Assembly (NCBI GenBank): GCA_002365025.1
Contig: DEYX01000348.1
Coordinates: forward strand, 1 to 59,811
Reading direction: 5' to 3'
Source of the DNA: Hungatella sp. UBA3147
GTDB lineage: Bacteria; Bacillota; Clostridia; Lachnospirales; Lachnospiraceae
Length of the DNA: 59,811 nucleotides
Both the position numbers and the translations under genes were made by a program. The notes beneath the pieces are model-generated. The model made no database searches. It was given only the letters and a program-made list of their open reading frames with translations, and was not told the origin of the DNA. Position 1 is the stretch's first letter, and each line of letters opens with the position of its first letter. Of the stretch, positions 9,344-17,802 are shown piece after piece.

Positions 9344-10570
9344 ATGGCAATAAAAAGAAAAGACAACAAAGGAAAAGTATTAAAAGACGGTGAAAGCTTC
9401 AGGAGTGATGGGAGGTATCAATATCGTTATAATCTTGGAGATGGGAAAAGACATACAGTATACGCTAATACGCTATCGGAATTGCGCGAGAAAGAAGTGG
9501 CGATTCAAAGAAATCTATATGATAATGTCAGGACGGATTGCAATAATGTAACTCTAAATGATATGTTCCAATTATATATGAGTGGTAAATCAGAGTTGAA
9601 GCAATCTAGTAGAGGGAGTTATATTGATGTATACAAATGGTATGTGAAGGATGAAATTGGAAATTGCAAGATAGCAAATATAAAATATTCAGATATCAAA
9701 AATTTTTATAATGGACTTACTCAAGAGAAAAACCTAAAACTTAAAAGTGTAGAATTAGTTAATGGAATACTTCGTCCTGTTTTTACTTTGGCGGTTAGAG
9801 ATGGTTACATAAGGAATAATCCTACAGATGGAGCTATGTCTGATATTAGAAAAAGGCGTAATTGCGGGCAGGATAAACGTCATGCCTTAACCATACAGGA
9901 GCAGGAGCTATTTATTAGTTTTGTTGCAAATTCTCGCAATTATAAAAAATGGCATAATCTATTTACGGTTTTTCTGGGTACTGGTTGCCGTGTTGGCGAA
10001 ATTATAGGTTTGCGATGGGAAGATTGTGATTTTGAAAATAATATAATATCCATAAACCATAATGCGATTTATAGGCAACAGGAAACTGGAAAATGTGGAT
10101 TCCGTTTCTCTACTCCTAAATCAGCCGCAGGGGTAAGAATTGTACCAATGTTAAGTGATGTAAAGAAGGCATTATTAAACGAGAGAAAAAAGCAATTAGA
10201 AATGGGGTTAGGATCTCCTGTTATTGATGGATACTCGGGTTTTGTGTTTACTAATAGAGAAGGGAATATCTACAACCCGCGGACTATAAACCGATCGATT
10301 AAGGGAATTGTAAATATCTGCAATCTGCAAGAGGAAAAGGCTGCCATTACTGAGAATAGGAAAGCATTGATAATTAGAGATTTTTCAGTTCATAATTTAA
10401 GACATACCTTCTGTACTAGACTATGTGAGAATGAAAGCAATTTAAAAGTAATTCAAGAGATAATGGGACATAGCAACATTGCTATGACGTTGAATGTTTA
10501 CGCCGAAGCTTCAGACGACAAAAAGAAAGAAGCATTTTTACAGCTAGAGGGCAAGATCAAGATATCTTAA
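9344..10570 (+). CDS. int: Tyrosine recombinase (Tn916-family integrase)
   Basis: Site-specific recombinase of 408 residues. An N-terminal arm-binding domain (about 1-70, starting MAIKRKDNKGKV) is followed by a SAM-like core-binding domain (about 75-165) and a catalytic domain with Arg in GTGCRVGEIIGLRW, His-x-x-Arg in HNLRHTFC, His in MGHSNI and Tyr in LNVYAE. All catalytic residues are present, so the enzyme looks functional. AAGGAG precedes ATG 9344. It is the last gene of the island and faces core metabolism, as expected for an integrase at an attachment junction. Confidence 0.95.
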   Translation: MAIKRKDNKGKVLKDGESFRSDGRYQYRYNLGDGKRHTVYANTLSELREKEVAIQRNLYDNVRTDCNNVTLNDMFQLYMSGKSELKQSSRGSYIDVYKWYVKDEIGNCKIANIKYSDIKNFYNGLTQEKNLKLKSVELVNGILRPVFTLAVRDGYIRNNPTDGAMSDIRKRRNCGQDKRHALTIQEQELFISFVANSRNYKKWHNLFTVFLGTGCRVGEIIGLRWEDCDFENNIISINHNAIYRQQETGKCGFRFSTPKSAAGVRIVPMLSDVKKALLNERKKQLEMGLGSPVIDGYSGFVFTNREGNIYNPRTINRSIKGIVNICNLQEEKAAITENRKALIIRDFSVHNLRHTFCTRLCENESNLKVIQEIMGHSNIAMTLNVYAEASDDKKKEAFLQLEGKIKIS

Positions 10571-10574
10571 TAAA

Positions 10575-10678
10575 TTGACACCAATTTTGACACCATTTTG
10601 TGTGTGATTTATAAAAACTTACGTAGACTTATGTAAGCATATTATGTTAAAACCCACGTAACTATCAACTTATGTGAG
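10575..10678 (+). repeat. Candidate integrase arm-type sites and attachment region
   Basis: Directly after int come two direct copies of TTGACACCA (10575 and 10587). Further on, the sequence ACTTATGTRAG occurs at 10627-10637 and 10668-10678, each preceded by a related ACGTA element; the first also forms an inverted repeat with ACTTACGTA at 10617. Such short repeats beside an integrase are what arm-binding sites look like. The exact crossover point cannot be fixed without the empty site. Confidence 0.5.
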
Positions 10679-10775
10679 GTTATAATGGGTTATATTAAGC
10701 CCCTTCTTATAACTTAAATTTATAGTATCAATTCCAATCTCATATATTCTTTTCCCGAAAATTATTTTATTTTAG

Positions 10776-10804
10776 TTGAAAAATCCCGATAAATGTTCTA
10801 TTAT
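10776..10804 (+). promoter_or_regulatory. Promoter of the leuB operon
   Basis: TTGAAA at 10776-10781, a 17-base spacer and TATTAT at 10799-10804 form a good vegetative promoter. The resulting leader is only about 40 bases, with no room for a T-box or leader peptide, so control by an upstream attenuator is not visible here. Confidence 0.7.
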
Positions 10805-10853
10805 GAGAAGAAATATATTAGCATAGTACAGTGTCATAGAGGGAGTGGAAGAG

Positions 10854-11969
10854 ATGAATTACAACATTGCAGTGATTCCCGGCGACGGGATCGGGCCTGA
10901 AATCATTGGAGAGGCGAGAAAGGTCCTTGATAAAGTGGGAAGTGTATACGGTCATAAGTTCCAGTATACAGAAGTATTGATGGGCGGTATTTCCATTGAT
11001 ACATATGGAGTTCCCCTAACAGATGAAGCCCTTGAAACAGCGAAAAACAGTGATTCCGTTCTCCTTGGGGCAGTTGGCGGAAATGTAGGAAATTCAAGAT
11101 GGTACGATGTGGCACCGAATCTGAGACCTGAAGCGGGGCTACTTGCCATCCGTAAGGGTCTTAATTTATTTGCCAATATCCGCCCGGCCTATCTGTATAA
11201 AGAGCTATCGGATGCCTGTCCTTTAAAGAAGGAGATCATTGGGGACGGGTTTGATATGGTCATTATGAGAGAACTGACAGGCGGTCTGTATTTCGGAGAG
11301 CGGTATACCAAAGCGGTGGATGGCGTTATGACTGCCGTGGATACCCTTACCTATAATGAAAATGAAATAAGAAGAATTGCCGTTAAGGCTTTTGATATTG
11401 CCATGAAACGCCGGAAGAAAGTAACCAGCGTTGATAAGGCAAATGTGCTGGATTCCTCCAGACTTTGGAGAAATGTGGTGGAAGATGTGGCAAAGGATTA
11501 TCCGGAGGTGACCTTAACCCATATGCTGGTAGATAACTGTGCGATGCAGCTTGTCATGAATCCTGGACAGTTTGATGTGATCCTGACAGAGAATATGTTC
11601 GGCGATATCCTATCCGATGAAGCCAGCATGATCACAGGCTCCATCGGAATGCTATCCTCGGCCAGCATGAATGAAAGCAAATTTGGAATGTATGAACCAA
11701 GTCATGGCTCTGCCCCGGATATTGCGGGTAAAAATATTGCAAATCCTATTGCAACTGTACTTTCTGCCGCTATGATGCTTCGATATTCCTTTGATCTGGA
11801 TACAGAAGCGGCAGCCGTGGAGGCAGCCGTGGAGCAGGTGCTTAAGGAAGGATACCGTACGGCAGACATATATTCGGAAACGTGTAGGAAAGTCTCAACC
11901 GCAGAGATGGGAGATCTGATTGCGGAACGGATTGGAAAAGAAAAGGAGTGTGCAGCACATGAAAAGTGA
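10854..11969 (+). CDS. leuB: 3-isopropylmalate dehydrogenase
   Basis: NAD-dependent oxidative decarboxylation of 3-isopropylmalate to 2-oxoisocaproate in leucine synthesis, cytoplasmic. The 371-residue protein shows the family features: GDGIGPEI at the N-terminus, RELTGGLYFGE near residue 140 and the signature NMFGDILSDEASM. ATG 10854 is preferred to GTG 10845 because GGGAG is then correctly spaced. Its end overlaps the ilvD start, so the two are translationally coupled. leuA, leuC and leuD are not in the window. Confidence 0.96.
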   Translation: MNYNIAVIPGDGIGPEIIGEARKVLDKVGSVYGHKFQYTEVLMGGISIDTYGVPLTDEALETAKNSDSVLLGAVGGNVGNSRWYDVAPNLRPEAGLLAIRKGLNLFANIRPAYLYKELSDACPLKKEIIGDGFDMVIMRELTGGLYFGERYTKAVDGVMTAVDTLTYNENEIRRIAVKAFDIAMKRRKKVTSVDKANVLDSSRLWRNVVEDVAKDYPEVTLTHMLVDNCAMQLVMNPGQFDVILTENMFGDILSDEASMITGSIGMLSSASMNESKFGMYEPSHGSAPDIAGKNIANPIATVLSAAMMLRYSFDLDTEAAAVEAAVEQVLKEGYRTADIYSETCRKVSTAEMGDLIAERIGKEKECAAHEK

Positions 11970-13620
11970 TTCAGTAAAAAAAGGGATGCAGCAGGCGCCT
12001 CACCGTTCCCTGTTTCACGCACTGGGAATGACAGAGGAAGAGATGGAAAGACCTCTGATCGGTATTGTCAGTTCTTATAACGAAATCGTACCAGGCCATA
12101 TGAACCTGGACAAAATAGTGGATGCCGTTAAAATGGGAGTCGCCATGGCAGGCGGTACACCGGTGATGGTACCGGCCATAGCGGTATGTGATGGAATTGC
12201 CATGGGACACATTGGCATGAAATACTCCCTGGTTACCAGAGACCTGGTTGCAGATTCCACAGAATGCCTTGCAAGAGCCCATGCTTTTGACGCCCTGGTC
12301 ATGGTACCCAACTGTGATAAGAATGTTCCTGGACTCTTAATGGCAGCAGCCCGCATTAACATACCCACAGTGTTCGTCAGTGGCGGACCAATGTTAGCAG
12401 GGCGTGTGCAAGGCCATAAAACCAGCCTTTCCAGCATGTTTGAGGCGGTGGGAGCTTATACCGCTGGAAACATGACAGAAGAGGATGTAAGGGAATACGA
12501 GCAAAAGGCATGCCCTACCTGCGGATCCTGTTCCGGTATGTATACAGCCAACAGCATGAACTGCCTGACCGAGGTTTTGGGTATGGGACTGAAAGGAAAC
12601 GGAACCATTCCGGCAGTTTATTCGGAACGTCTTAAGTTAGCTAAGCATGCGGGAATGGCGGTTATGGAGATGCTTAGGAAGAACATTTGCCCCCGTGATA
12701 TCATGACGGAAAAGGCCTTCTGCAATGCCCTGACCATGGATATGGCTCTGGGATGCAGTACCAACAGCATGCTTCATCTTCCTGCCATTGCTCATGAGGC
12801 AGGAGTGGATTTAAATCTGGAAATTGCAAATGAGATCAGTGCAAAGACACCTAACCTTTGCCATCTGGCTCCGGCGGGACCCACTTATATGGAAGATTTA
12901 AATGAAGCAGGCGGCATTTACGCTGTTATGAACGAGGTCAGCAAGCTGGGACTTCTGGAATTAGACTGTATGACAGTAACAGGTAAAACGGTTGGAGAGA
13001 ATATTAAGAGTTGTGTAAATAAGAACCCTGAAGTGATCCGGCCAGTGGAAAATCCTTACAGCCAGACGGGCGGAATTGCCATATTAAAGGGAAATCTGGC
13101 CCCTGATTCCGCAGTGGTAAAGCGCTCCGCCGTAGCGCCTGAGATGCTAAAGCATGAAGGCCCGGCAAGAGTGTTTGATTGTGAGGAGGATGCCATAGCA
13201 GCCATCAAGGGCGGAAAGATTGTGGCAGGAGATGTTGTTGTTATCCGTTATGAAGGCCCCAAGGGAGGCCCTGGCATGAGAGAGATGTTAAATCCCACCT
13301 CAGCCATTGCAGGCATGGGGTTAGGTTCCTCGGTGGCCCTCATTACCGACGGACGTTTCAGCGGCGCTTCCAGAGGCGCCTCCATTGGGCATGCATGTCC
13401 GGAGGCAGCGGTGGGTGGTCCCATTGCTCTGGTGGAAGAGGGAGACATCATTTCCATTGATATTGATAACCACCGGTTAGATGTGAAGGTATCTGATGAA
13501 GAGATGGCCAGAAGAAAGGCCAGTTGGCAGCCAAGGAAACCACAGGTGACCACTGGATATCTGGCACGCTATGCCGCCATGGCAGCCCCGGCAAGCCGGG
13601 GAGCGATTCTCGAAATATAA
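11959..13620 (+). CDS. ilvD: Dihydroxy-acid dehydratase
   Basis: Converts dihydroxyisovalerate and dihydroxymethylvalerate to 2-oxo acids in valine, leucine and isoleucine synthesis. The 553-residue protein keeps the iron-sulfur and metal ligands: CDKNVPG near residue 118, CPTCGSCSGMY near 184 and the GDGRFSGASRG-type loop (here TDGRFSGASRG). ATG 11959 is chosen because AAGGAG lies just upstream and because the N-terminus then matches the family (MKSDSVKKGM). The gene overlaps leuB by 11 bases and leads into ilvB after 18 bases. Confidence 0.96.
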   Translation: MKSDSVKKGMQQAPHRSLFHALGMTEEEMERPLIGIVSSYNEIVPGHMNLDKIVDAVKMGVAMAGGTPVMVPAIAVCDGIAMGHIGMKYSLVTRDLVADSTECLARAHAFDALVMVPNCDKNVPGLLMAAARINIPTVFVSGGPMLAGRVQGHKTSLSSMFEAVGAYTAGNMTEEDVREYEQKACPTCGSCSGMYTANSMNCLTEVLGMGLKGNGTIPAVYSERLKLAKHAGMAVMEMLRKNICPRDIMTEKAFCNALTMDMALGCSTNSMLHLPAIAHEAGVDLNLEIANEISAKTPNLCHLAPAGPTYMEDLNEAGGIYAVMNEVSKLGLLELDCMTVTGKTVGENIKSCVNKNPEVIRPVENPYSQTGGIAILKGNLAPDSAVVKRSAVAPEMLKHEGPARVFDCEEDAIAAIKGGKIVAGDVVVIRYEGPKGGPGMREMLNPTSAIAGMGLGSSVALITDGRFSGASRGASIGHACPEAAVGGPIALVEEGDIISIDIDNHRLDVKVSDEEMARRKASWQPRKPQVTTGYLARYAAMAAPASRGAILEI

Positions 13621-13638
13621 AAAAAGGAGCAGCAGCCT

Positions 13639-15318
13639 ATGAAGACATTGACAGGAGCAGAGATTGTGATCGAATGCCTGAAAGAGCAGGGAGTGGATAC
13701 TGTTTTTGGATATCCGGGCGGTACGATCTTAAATATTTACGATGCCCTTTATAAACATCAAGACGAGATCACCCATATCCTGACCTCCCATGAACAGGGC
13801 GCAGCCCATGCGGCAGACGGATATGCAAGAGCCACCGGCAAGGTGGGAGTATGTCTTGCCACCTCAGGGCCTGGAGCCACCAACCTGGTTACCGGAATTG
13901 CCACCGCATTTATGGATTCCATCCCAATGGTTGCCATTACGTGCAACGTGGCAGTGAGTCTTCTGGGAAGAGACAGCTTCCAGGAGATCGATATCACCGG
14001 TGTGACCATGCCTATCACAAAGTACAACTTTATTGTTAAAGATATAACAAAACTGGCGGATACCATCCGCCGGGCCTTCCAGATCGCACAGACCGGAAGA
14101 CCGGGTCCTGTACTTGTGGACATCACAAAGGATGTAACCGCCGGCACCTTTGAATATGAATCCCAGACTCCGGAGCCTGTAAAAAGGCAGGAGGATAGCA
14201 TAACCGAGGAGGATTTAGAGACAGCGCTGCAGCTGATCCGGAAATCCCAGAAGCCTTATATCTTCGTAGGAGGAGGGGCGGTTGCTGCCAATGCCTCGGA
14301 GGAGCTTTCTTCTTTTGCCCACAAGATTCAGGCCCCGGTAGCAGACAGTCTTATGGGAAAAGGAGCTTTCGACGGAACCGATGAATTGTATACCGGAATG
14401 GTAGGAATGCACGGGACCAAGACCTCTAATTTTGGAATAACGGAATGTGACTTATTGATCGTAGTGGGTGCCCGGTTCAGTGACCGGGTGACCGGTAATG
14501 CCGCCAAGTTTGCCAAGAGAGCAAAGATCCTTCAGTTTGATGTAGACCCGGCGGAGATCAACAAGAACGTTAAGACATATGCCAGCGTCGTCGGTGATGT
14601 AAAAGTGATCTTAAGAAAGCTGAATGCCCGTTTGGATCCCATCAATCATGAAGAGTGGCTGGCCCACATTGACCGGTTGAAGGATATGTATCCCATGCGC
14701 TTTGATAAGAGCATGCTGACCGGTCCTTATATTATTGAAAAGATTTATGAGATCACACAGGGAGACGCCATTATTACAACAGAGGTAGGCCAGCATCAGA
14801 TGTGGGCTGCCCAGTTCTACCAGTATAAATATCCCAGAAGCTTCCTTTCCTCCGGTGGTCTTGGAACCATGGGCTATGGCCTGGGTGCTTCCCTGGGTGC
14901 AAAGCTGGGCTGCAAGGATAAGATAGTCATTAACGTGGCAGGAGACGGATGTTTCCGTATGAATATGAATGAGATCGCCACGGCTGCCCGCTACAATATT
15001 CCCATCATTCAGGTGGTTTTAAACAACCACGTATTAGGCATGGTCCGTCAGTGGCAGACCCTGTTCTATGGAAAGAGGTATTCACATACAGTTCTTAATG
15101 ATCAGGTGGATTTTGTAAAGGTAGCAGAAGGGCTGGGAGCCAAGGCTTACCGTGTGACCAGTATGGACGATTTTGAGCCTGTCCTCAGAGAAGCTATAGA
15201 GTTAAACGTTCCTGTTGTTATAGATTGTCAGATTCATTGTGATGACAAGGTATTCCCAATGGTATCACCGGGAGCGCCCATCCAGGATGCGTTTGACGCA
15301 GAAGACTTAAAGATTTAA
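13639..15318 (+). CDS. ilvB: Acetolactate synthase large subunit
   Basis: Thiamine diphosphate-dependent condensation of pyruvate to acetolactate, first step of valine and leucine synthesis. The 559-residue protein has the catalytic Glu in SHEQGAAHAADGYA (near residue 50), a central FAD-binding domain with GARFSDRVTG, and the ThDP motif GDGCFRMNMNE near 435. AAAAAGGAGCAG precedes ATG 13639. No small regulatory subunit (ilvN) adjoins; serC follows after 24 bases. It could work alone or with an ilvN elsewhere. Confidence 0.95.
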   Translation: MKTLTGAEIVIECLKEQGVDTVFGYPGGTILNIYDALYKHQDEITHILTSHEQGAAHAADGYARATGKVGVCLATSGPGATNLVTGIATAFMDSIPMVAITCNVAVSLLGRDSFQEIDITGVTMPITKYNFIVKDITKLADTIRRAFQIAQTGRPGPVLVDITKDVTAGTFEYESQTPEPVKRQEDSITEEDLETALQLIRKSQKPYIFVGGGAVAANASEELSSFAHKIQAPVADSLMGKGAFDGTDELYTGMVGMHGTKTSNFGITECDLLIVVGARFSDRVTGNAAKFAKRAKILQFDVDPAEINKNVKTYASVVGDVKVILRKLNARLDPINHEEWLAHIDRLKDMYPMRFDKSMLTGPYIIEKIYEITQGDAIITTEVGQHQMWAAQFYQYKYPRSFLSSGGLGTMGYGLGASLGAKLGCKDKIVINVAGDGCFRMNMNEIATAARYNIPIIQVVLNNHVLGMVRQWQTLFYGKRYSHTVLNDQVDFVKVAEGLGAKAYRVTSMDDFEPVLREAIELNVPVVIDCQIHCDDKVFPMVSPGAPIQDAFDAEDLKI

Positions 15319-15342
15319 GACAAAAGTATGAGGAGGAAGATT

Positions 15343-16428
15343 ATGAGCAGAGTGTACAATTTTTCCGCAGGGCCTGCTGTGCTGCCGGAAGAAGTCCTGA
15401 GAGAAGCCGCAGAGGAGATGATGGATTACAGAGGTTGTGGTATGTCAGTCATGGAGATGAGCCACAGGTCTAAGATGTTCGAATCCATCATCGGTGATGC
15501 AGAAGCGGATTTACGGGATTTATTAAAGATTCCGGACAATTACAAGGTATTATTTTTACAGGGCGGAGCCTCCCAGCAGTTTGCTATGGTTCCCATGAAC
15601 TTATTCAAGAATCGCATAGGGGATTACATCATTACGGGACAGTGGGCTAAGAAGGCATACCAGGAAGCAAAGCTTTACGGTACGGCCAATGCGGTTGCGT
15701 CAAGCGCCGACAAGACCTTCAGTTATATCCCGGATGTTTCGGATCTGCCGATTTCTGTTGATGCGGATTACGTTTATATCTGTGAAAATAACACAATTTA
15801 CGGGACTAAGTTTAAAACATTGCCAAATACAAAAGGAAAAACACTTGTTGCCGATCTCTCCTCCTGTTTCTTATCGGAACCTATTGACATTTCAAAATAC
15901 GGCCTGATTTTTGCAGGCGCCCAGAAGAACGTAGGGCCAGCTGGCGTGGTCATCGCCATCATCCGGGAAGACCTGATCACAGAGGATGTGCTTCCGGGAA
16001 CGCCTACCATGCTCCGATATAAGACTCATGCTGATGAGAAATCTCTTTATAACACACCGCCGGCTTATGGAATCTATATCTGCGGAAAGGTGTTTAAGTG
16101 GTTAAAAAAACTTGGCGGTCTGGAAGCCATGAAAGAACTCAATGAAAAGAAGGCAGCCATTTTATATGATTATCTGGACCAGAGCAAGATGTTTACTGGT
16201 ACCGTAGTAAAGGAAGACCGTTCTCTTATGAATGTGCCCTTTGTGACCGGAAGCGAGGAACTGGATGCACTGTTTGTAAAGGAATCAAAGGCAGCAGGTT
16301 TTGAAAACTTAAAAGGCCACCGGAGCGTAGGCGGTATGCGTGCCAGCATTTATAACGCCATGCCCATAGAAGGTGTGGAGAAGCTGGTTTCCTTTATGAA
16401 GGATTTTGAAGAAAAGCATGGGAAATGA
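15343..16428 (+). CDS. serC: Phosphoserine aminotransferase
   Basis: PLP enzyme converting 3-phosphohydroxypyruvate and glutamate to phosphoserine. The 361-residue product starts MSRVYNFSAGPAVLP, typical for SerC, has GGASQQFAMVPMNL, and carries the PLP lysine in FAGAQKNVGPAG near residue 195. ATG 15343 is used because GAGGAGG lies just before it. serA follows 25 bases after the stop, so both serine steps are co-transcribed, probably as an extension of the leuB-ilvD-ilvB unit. Confidence 0.96.
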   Translation: MSRVYNFSAGPAVLPEEVLREAAEEMMDYRGCGMSVMEMSHRSKMFESIIGDAEADLRDLLKIPDNYKVLFLQGGASQQFAMVPMNLFKNRIGDYIITGQWAKKAYQEAKLYGTANAVASSADKTFSYIPDVSDLPISVDADYVYICENNTIYGTKFKTLPNTKGKTLVADLSSCFLSEPIDISKYGLIFAGAQKNVGPAGVVIAIIREDLITEDVLPGTPTMLRYKTHADEKSLYNTPPAYGIYICGKVFKWLKKLGGLEAMKELNEKKAAILYDYLDQSKMFTGTVVKEDRSLMNVPFVTGSEELDALFVKESKAAGFENLKGHRSVGGMRASIYNAMPIEGVEKLVSFMKDFEEKHGK

Positions 16429-16453
16429 CCATACAGTTAAGAGAGGAGACATG

Positions 16454-17617
16454 ATGAGAAAAGTTCATTGCCTGAATGCGGTTTCCAGCTGTGGAACCGC
16501 ATTGCTGACAGAAGATTATACCTTAACAGATGACATAAAAGAGGCGGATGGAGTCCTTGTCCGAAGCGCTTCCATGCACGAGCTTGAATTCCCTGAGGAT
16601 CTTCTAGCCATTGCAAGAGCTGGGGCAGGAGTCAATAACATCCCTCTGGATGAGTGTGCCGCAAAGGGAATCGTGGTGTTCAATACACCGGGAGCCAATG
16701 CCAACGGAGTCAAGGAACTGGTCGTTGCAGGCCTTATGCTGGCTTCCAGGGATATTGAAGGAGGCATCCGGTGGTGTAAAGACAATAAGGATGATGAGAA
16801 TATTGCAAAATCAGCGGAAGTAGCTAAAAAAGCCTTTGCCGGGTATGAAATTAAGGGAAAGAAGCTGGGCGTCATCGGACTTGGTGCCATTGGAGCGGAA
16901 GTTGCCAATGCCTGCACTTCCTTAGGAATGGAGGTTTATGGGTATGATCCCTACATTTCCATAAATGCGGCATGGAAGCTTTCCAGAAATATCAAGCACA
17001 TCACATCCGTAGATACCATTTACCAGGAATGCGATTACATAACCCTTCACCTGCCGTTAATTGATTCCACAAAAGAAATGGTGAATAAGGCTGCTCTTGA
17101 ACACATGAAGGATGGCGTTGTGGTCTTAAACTTCTCAAGAGACGTTCTGGTGAATGAGGATGATATGGCAGAAGCCTTAAAAGCCGGCAAGGTGAAAAAA
17201 TATGTAACGGATTTCCCCAATCCAAAATCCGTTCATATGGAAGGAGCCATTGTTATTCCTCACTTGGGGGCTTCTACTGAGGAATCCGAGGATAACTGTG
17301 CTAAAATGGCGGTAGAAGAGATCGTGGATTACATTGATAACGGGAATATCCGCAATTCCGTAAACTTTCCTGCCTGTGATATGGGAGTGTGCAAAGCAGC
17401 AAGCCGTATCGCAGTGCTTCACTTAAATATCCCAAACATGATAGGGCAGATTACAGGAACACTGGCAGCAGGAGATATGAACATCTCTGATATGACCAAC
17501 AAAAGCCGTGAAAAGTACGCGTATACCCTGCTCGACTTGGAAAGCGTTCCGGATGAAGAGAGCATACGGAAACTAAGTGATATTAAGGGCGTACTACGGG
17601 TGAGGGTAGTTAAATAG
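16454..17617 (+). CDS. serA: D-3-phosphoglycerate dehydrogenase, short ACT-domain type
   Basis: NAD-dependent oxidation of 3-phosphoglycerate, the entry to serine synthesis. The 387-residue protein has a substrate domain, a Rossmann domain with GVIGLGAIGAEVAN near residue 138, HLGASTEES and a C-terminal ACT domain (about 318-387) for serine feedback. Two adjacent ATGs (16451, 16454) are possible; the second has the better spacing to GAGAGGAG. The long intervening domain of 520-residue SerA is absent, as in other short clostridial enzymes. Confidence 0.95.
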   Translation: MRKVHCLNAVSSCGTALLTEDYTLTDDIKEADGVLVRSASMHELEFPEDLLAIARAGAGVNNIPLDECAAKGIVVFNTPGANANGVKELVVAGLMLASRDIEGGIRWCKDNKDDENIAKSAEVAKKAFAGYEIKGKKLGVIGLGAIGAEVANACTSLGMEVYGYDPYISINAAWKLSRNIKHITSVDTIYQECDYITLHLPLIDSTKEMVNKAALEHMKDGVVVLNFSRDVLVNEDDMAEALKAGKVKKYVTDFPNPKSVHMEGAIVIPHLGASTEESEDNCAKMAVEEIVDYIDNGNIRNSVNFPACDMGVCKAASRIAVLHLNIPNMIGQITGTLAAGDMNISDMTNKSREKYAYTLLDLESVPDEESIRKLSDIKGVLRVRVVK

Positions 17618-17630
17618 AGTAGGAGTTTAG

Positions 17631-17693
17631 CCATGTCATTCATCATTTAACTGGCAGATGTATTTTCGCCGCTAAATGATTCATGCCGGGCAT
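17631..17693 (+). repeat. First intergenic hairpin after serA
   Basis: CATCATTTA around 17640-17649 pairs with TAAATGAT at 17673-17680; the flanks GCCATG and CATGCC extend the stem imperfectly. There is no T-run after it, so it is not a standard terminator. It lies next to the longer hairpin at 17703-17767. Confidence 0.5.
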
Positions 17694-17702
17694 CCGCCCT
17701 AT

Positions 17703-17767
17703 AGAAACATGTATGTGATTTGTGCTTAGTGAGCTAGCTCACACGCACGAATTACATACATGTTTCT
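17703..17767 (+). repeat. Long inverted repeat with nested palindrome
   Basis: A 23-base arm at 17703-17725 (starting AGAAACATGTATGTG) pairs with 17745-17767, broken only by two positions that become G-U pairs in plus-strand RNA. The loop holds a perfect 14-base palindrome, GTGAGCTAGCTCAC, at 17729-17742. Lack of a T-run argues against a simple terminator. It may be a palindromic repeat family, a mobile-element relic or an RNA processing signal between serA and the DUF1015 gene. Confidence 0.75.
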
Positions 17768-17802
17768 GCATGACTGAACTGTAAGCAAATAAAGGAGATA
17801 CT

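Noticed and set aside
10845..10853. GTG 10845 as leuB start
   Set aside because: Shine-Dalgarno would be too close; ATG 10854 fits both spacing and the family N-terminus.
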